Assembly (NCBI GenBank): GCA_015492395.1
Contig: WGFD01000353.1
Span: 1 to 8,180, forward strand
Direction: 5' to 3'
DNA: 8,180 nt
Source: Deltaproteobacteria bacterium
GTDB taxonomy: Bacteria; Desulfobacterota; GWC2-55-46; S146-70
This document shows positions 6,226 to 8,180 of the stretch, piece by piece (position 1 is the first letter of the stretch; every line of letters starts with the position of its first letter). The notes below the pieces were generated by a model. That model saw only the letters and a list, made by a program, of their open reading frames with translations. It did no database searches and had not been told where the DNA came from. The translations under genes and the position numbers were made by a program.

Positions 6226-6717
6226 ATGGAACGGCTATGGGCCCCGTGGAGAATGGAGTACGTAGGCAAACCTTCGGAAGAACACTGTATCTTCTGCACG
6301 AGGCCGGAAGGAAGTGTTCCGGAAGATTCCCTCATTTTACACATTGGTGACTCCACCGGTGTGATGCTCAACAAGTACCCCTACAGCAACGGTCACCTCC
6401 TTGTTTATCCCCTGAGGCATACGCCGTCGATAGAGGATCTGGCTCCGGATGAATCCTCGAACCTTTTCCGCGCTATAAAGGAGTCTGTTGTAATACTGAA
6501 GGATATTTTCAAACCGGAGGGCTTCAACATAGGCGCCAATATAGGCAAGGCTGCGGGTGCGGGAGTAGACGCGCATATACACTTTCACGTGGTGCCGAGG
6601 TGGACCGGGGATGTAAACTTCATGCCCGTCATCGGTGATGTGAAGGTACTGCCGGAGAACCTGATGGAATCCCGCAGGAGGCTCCATGCCCGCTTTGACA
6701 GACTATCCTGTAGTTGA
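6226..6717 (+). CDS. HIT-family nucleotide hydrolase/transferase, Ap4A phosphorylase-like
   Basis: Histidine triad protein acting on nucleotide phosphoanhydrides. Closest in character, from memory, is the ATP adenylyltransferase/Ap4A phosphorylase group (Mycobacterium Rv2613c type), whose members begin with a LWAPWRMEY-like segment and share GAG...HxHxHVVPRW.GD.NF. In the 163 residues here are LWAPWRMEYV (4-13), a CIFC pair (21-24, possible zinc site), LNKYPYSNGHLLVYP (48-62) and the triad HIHFHVVPRW (117-126), with H119 in the usual nucleophile position and WTGDVNFMPVIGD after it. Likely substrates are Ap4A or related dinucleotides, but specificity cannot be read from sequence. It starts one base after the ihfB stop; GAGAGGG at 6201-6207 is a distant ribosome site, so coupled translation is likely. 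Its 3' end overlaps the long form of era by 32 bases. Confidence 0.88.
   Translation: MERLWAPWRMEYVGKPSEEHCIFCTRPEGSVPEDSLILHIGDSTGVMLNKYPYSNGHLLVYPLRHTPSIEDLAPDESSNLFRAIKESVVILKDIFKPEGFNIGANIGKAAGAGVDAHIHFHVVPRWTGDVNFMPVIGDVKVLPENLMESRRRLHARFDRLSCS
6676..6681 (+). promoter_or_regulatory. Ribosome binding site supporting the long era start
   Basis: AGGAGG inside the 3' end of the HIT gene, 4 bases before ATG 6686. The spacing is tight but the match is perfect. The alternative start at 6737 has no purine-rich site before it. AGG pairs are frequent as arginine codons here (this one also encodes Arg-Arg), so a chance match is possible. Confidence 0.45.
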
Positions 6718-7624
6718 TAGTCCGCCTTGCGTCGCCATGAGCTTTAAGTCCGGATTCATCTCTATAATAGGGCGCCCCAACGTGGGGAAGTCTACACTAT
6801 TGAATACCATAATCGGCAGCAAGATTGCCATAGTCTCCGAGAAACCCCAAACTACCAGAAACAGGATTACCGGTATCAAGAATATCGAGGGTGGACAGAT
6901 AGTCTTTATCGATACCCCGGGCATCCACGGGCACAGAGGGCGCCTGAACAGGTACATGCTCAGGACTGCCCTTGCGACGCTCGAAGAGGTGGATGTGATC
7001 TTTTTTGTCGTAGAGGCCGGCATCCATGCGGATGTTGACGAGGAGACTATCATCAAGAAGCTGAAGAGGGTCGATAGACCTGTGATCCTCTGCATCAATA
7101 AGATAGACAAGGTCTCTAAAGACAAGTTGCTGCAGACCATCTCTCAATATGCGGAACTCTACGTATTCAGGGAGTTTGTCCCTGTGTCGGCGGCAAGTGG
7201 TGAAGGTGTGGATGGACTGCTCCGGCTGTCTGTGGATATCTTGCCGGAAGGGCCGAGATACTTTCCCGAGGACTCCATCACGGATCTGTCGGAAAGGTTT
7301 ATTGTTGCAGAGATAATAAGGGAAAAGATCTTCATCTCCCTCTGGCAAGAGGTGCCGTATTCAGTTGCCGTATTGGTGGACAAGTTTGACGAAAGGCCCT
7401 CAGGGGATCTGATCTCCATATCGGCCTCTATCGTGGTTGAGAGGGCCTCCCAGAAGGGGATAATAATAGGGAGGGGAGGGAAAAAACTCAAAGAGATAGG
7501 TTCGAAGGCACGCAGGGATATCGAGGCGCTCCTGGGTATAAGGATATACCTGGAACTGTTAGTGAAGGTCCGCAAGGACTGGTCCGGTGATCTCAGGAAA
7601 CTTAAGGAGTTTGGGTACCATTAA
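6686..7624 (+). CDS. era: GTPase Era, 16S rRNA binding, 30S maturation
   Basis: Essential GTPase that binds the 3' end of 16S rRNA through a KH domain and checks 30S assembly, acting in the cytosol and at the membrane. With ATG 6686 it has 312 residues. The GTPase domain shows G1 GRPNVGKS (29-36), G2 PQTTRNR (54-60), G3 DTPGIHG (76-82), G4 NKID (138-141) and G5 SAA (168-170). The C-terminal KH domain spans about 205-300 with QEVPYSVAV and the RNA-contacting GRGG loop (262-265). Start choice is open: ATG 6686 has AGGAGG 4 bases upstream but adds 17 residues (to VDSPPCVA) without an obvious counterpart in homologues. ATG 6737 gives the standard MSFKSGFISIIGRPNVG start and a 295-residue protein but lacks a ribosome site. 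A hairpin lies between them. The stop is followed 6 bases later by der, an unusual pairing of two ribosome GTPases. Confidence 0.94.
   Translation: MPALTDYPVVDSPPCVAMSFKSGFISIIGRPNVGKSTLLNTIIGSKIAIVSEKPQTTRNRITGIKNIEGGQIVFIDTPGIHGHRGRLNRYMLRTALATLEEVDVIFFVVEAGIHADVDEETIIKKLKRVDRPVILCINKIDKVSKDKLLQTISQYAELYVFREFVPVSAASGEGVDGLLRLSVDILPEGPRYFPEDSITDLSERFIVAEIIREKIFISLWQEVPYSVAVLVDKFDERPSGDLISISASIVVERASQKGIIIGRGGKKLKEIGSKARRDIEALLGIRIYLELLVKVRKDWSGDLRKLKEFGYH
6701..6722 (+). repeat. Hairpin over the HIT stop codon and the era start region
   Basis: GACTATC (6701-6707) and GATAGTC (6716-6722) are exact reverse complements around an 8-base loop, giving a 7-bp stem. The HIT stop TGA (6715-6717) falls at the loop/right-arm border, and the structure sits 12 bases past ATG 6686 and 14 bases before ATG 6737. 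No T-run follows, so a terminator is unlikely. It might shape start choice or coupled re-initiation of era. A stem of this size is expected a few times by chance in 8 kb. Confidence 0.4.
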
Positions 7625-7630
7625 GGGGAC

Positions 7631-8180
7631 ATGCAATCGATTATTGTAGCCATAGTAGGAAGGCCTAATGTGGGGAAGTCTACCATCTTCAACAGGCTGA
7701 TCGGGCGCAGGAAGGCGATCGTTCTCGATACGCCCGGTGTGACCAGGGACCTGAACTATGCAGATACGGAGGCGGAGGGGTACAGCTACACGCTTGTGGA
7801 TACAGGCGGTTTCGAGCCTCACGGGGGAAGTGAGATAAAGGCCAAGGTAAGAGAGCAGGCCCACGTAGCCATCGAGGAGGCCAATGTTATCATATTTGTG
7901 ATGAACGTTAGGGAAGGGCTTTTCCCGGTGGATAGAGAGATAGCGGAGATCCTTAGGAGGTCCGGGAAACCGGTTCTGTATGTGGTTAACAAGGTGGATA
8001 GTGAAAGGCAGGGGCAGCTTCTGGCCGACTTCTACTCTATAGGGGTGGATAGGATCATACCTGTCTCCGCCGAGCACGGGAAGGGGATAGGCGAACTGAG
8101 GGAGGGTATCGTATCCCTCCTGCCCCCGCCCTCCATAACCGTGGAAGAAGGAGCCAGGACCAGGGTTGCGATTGTGGGGA
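7631..8180 (+). CDS. der: GTPase Der (EngA), N-terminal part (3' end cut by window)
   Basis: Essential double-GTPase required for 50S subunit assembly. The frame runs open from ATG 7631 to the window edge, giving 183 residues that cover the whole first G domain: G1 GRPNVGKS (10-17), the switch motif DTPGVTRD (33-40, typical of EngA), G3 DTGG (57-60), G4 NKVD (120-123) and G5 SAE (146-148). A short linker with LLPPPS follows, and the last residues VAIVG (179-183) begin the second GTPase domain, which with the KH-like domain lies beyond the window. The linker is short and lacks the long acidic insert of the E. coli protein. The gene begins 6 bases after the era stop, with AGGGGA at 7624-7629 very close to the ATG, so it is probably translated in coupling with era. 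Full-length members have about 440-490 residues, so more than half is missing. Confidence 0.93.
   Translation, partial: MQSIIVAIVGRPNVGKSTIFNRLIGRRKAIVLDTPGVTRDLNYADTEAEGYSYTLVDTGGFEPHGGSEIKAKVREQAHVAIEEANVIIFVMNVREGLFPVDREIAEILRRSGKPVLYVVNKVDSERQGQLLADFYSIGVDRIIPVSAEHGKGIGELREGIVSLLPPPSITVEEGARTRVAIVG

Noticed and set aside
6782..7683. 14-base direct repeat GTGGGGAAGTCTAC at 6782-6795 and 7670-7683
   Set aside because: It encodes the shared P-loop of Era and Der (VGKST). Protein constraint plus common codon use explains it; not a mobile-element or attachment repeat.
7631..8180. Asparagine in FVMNVREGL of Der where E. coli has aspartate
   Set aside because: From memory the B. subtilis protein also has asparagine there, so it is normal family variation.

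Overview
The window is a stretch of bacterial core genome with ten genes, all on the + strand and almost touching. The layout is tyrA (3' part only) > aroA > cmk > ispH > rpsA > sppA > ihfB > HIT-family gene > era > der (5' part only). Most junctions overlap or leave 0-6 bases. The only real gaps are 59 bases before rpsA and 45 bases before ihfB. No tRNA, rRNA, CRISPR, insertion sequence, phage or plasmid gene is visible, and no gap exceeds 60 bases.

Organism: the rpsA product has six full S1 domains, ihfB looks like an integration host factor beta subunit, and sppA encodes a membrane-anchored S49 peptidase. Together these point to a Gram-negative bacterium. The order aroA-cmk-ispH-rpsA-sppA-ihfB recalls what I remember from Geobacter-like and other deltaproteobacterial (Desulfobacterota) genomes, so that is my best placement; genus or class cannot be fixed from this alone. 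Codon use is distinctive for a moderately GC-rich genome: arginine is mostly AGG or AGA, and isoleucine ATA is common.

Region by region: bases 2-1850 finish aromatic amino acid synthesis (prephenate dehydrogenase, then EPSP synthase). Bases 1847-3365 hold CMP kinase (nucleotide supply) and IspH (last step of the MEP isoprenoid pathway). Bases 3425-5894 hold ribosomal protein S1 and the SppA protease, probably starting a new transcript from a promoter just after ispH. Bases 5940-8180 hold a nucleoid protein of the IHF/HU family, a HIT nucleotide-binding enzyme, and two ribosome-assembly GTPases in tandem (Era and Der), possibly with another promoter before ihfB.

The theme is growth: precursor supply, translation, ribosome assembly and chromosome architecture. 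I found no undescribed system. The more interesting details are small: a 14-base palindrome at the rpsA/sppA junction, a hairpin over the HIT stop codon between two possible era starts, a TTG start for ispH inside cmk, many Shine-Dalgarno-like AGG-AGG codon pairs, and the HIT-era-der arrangement.
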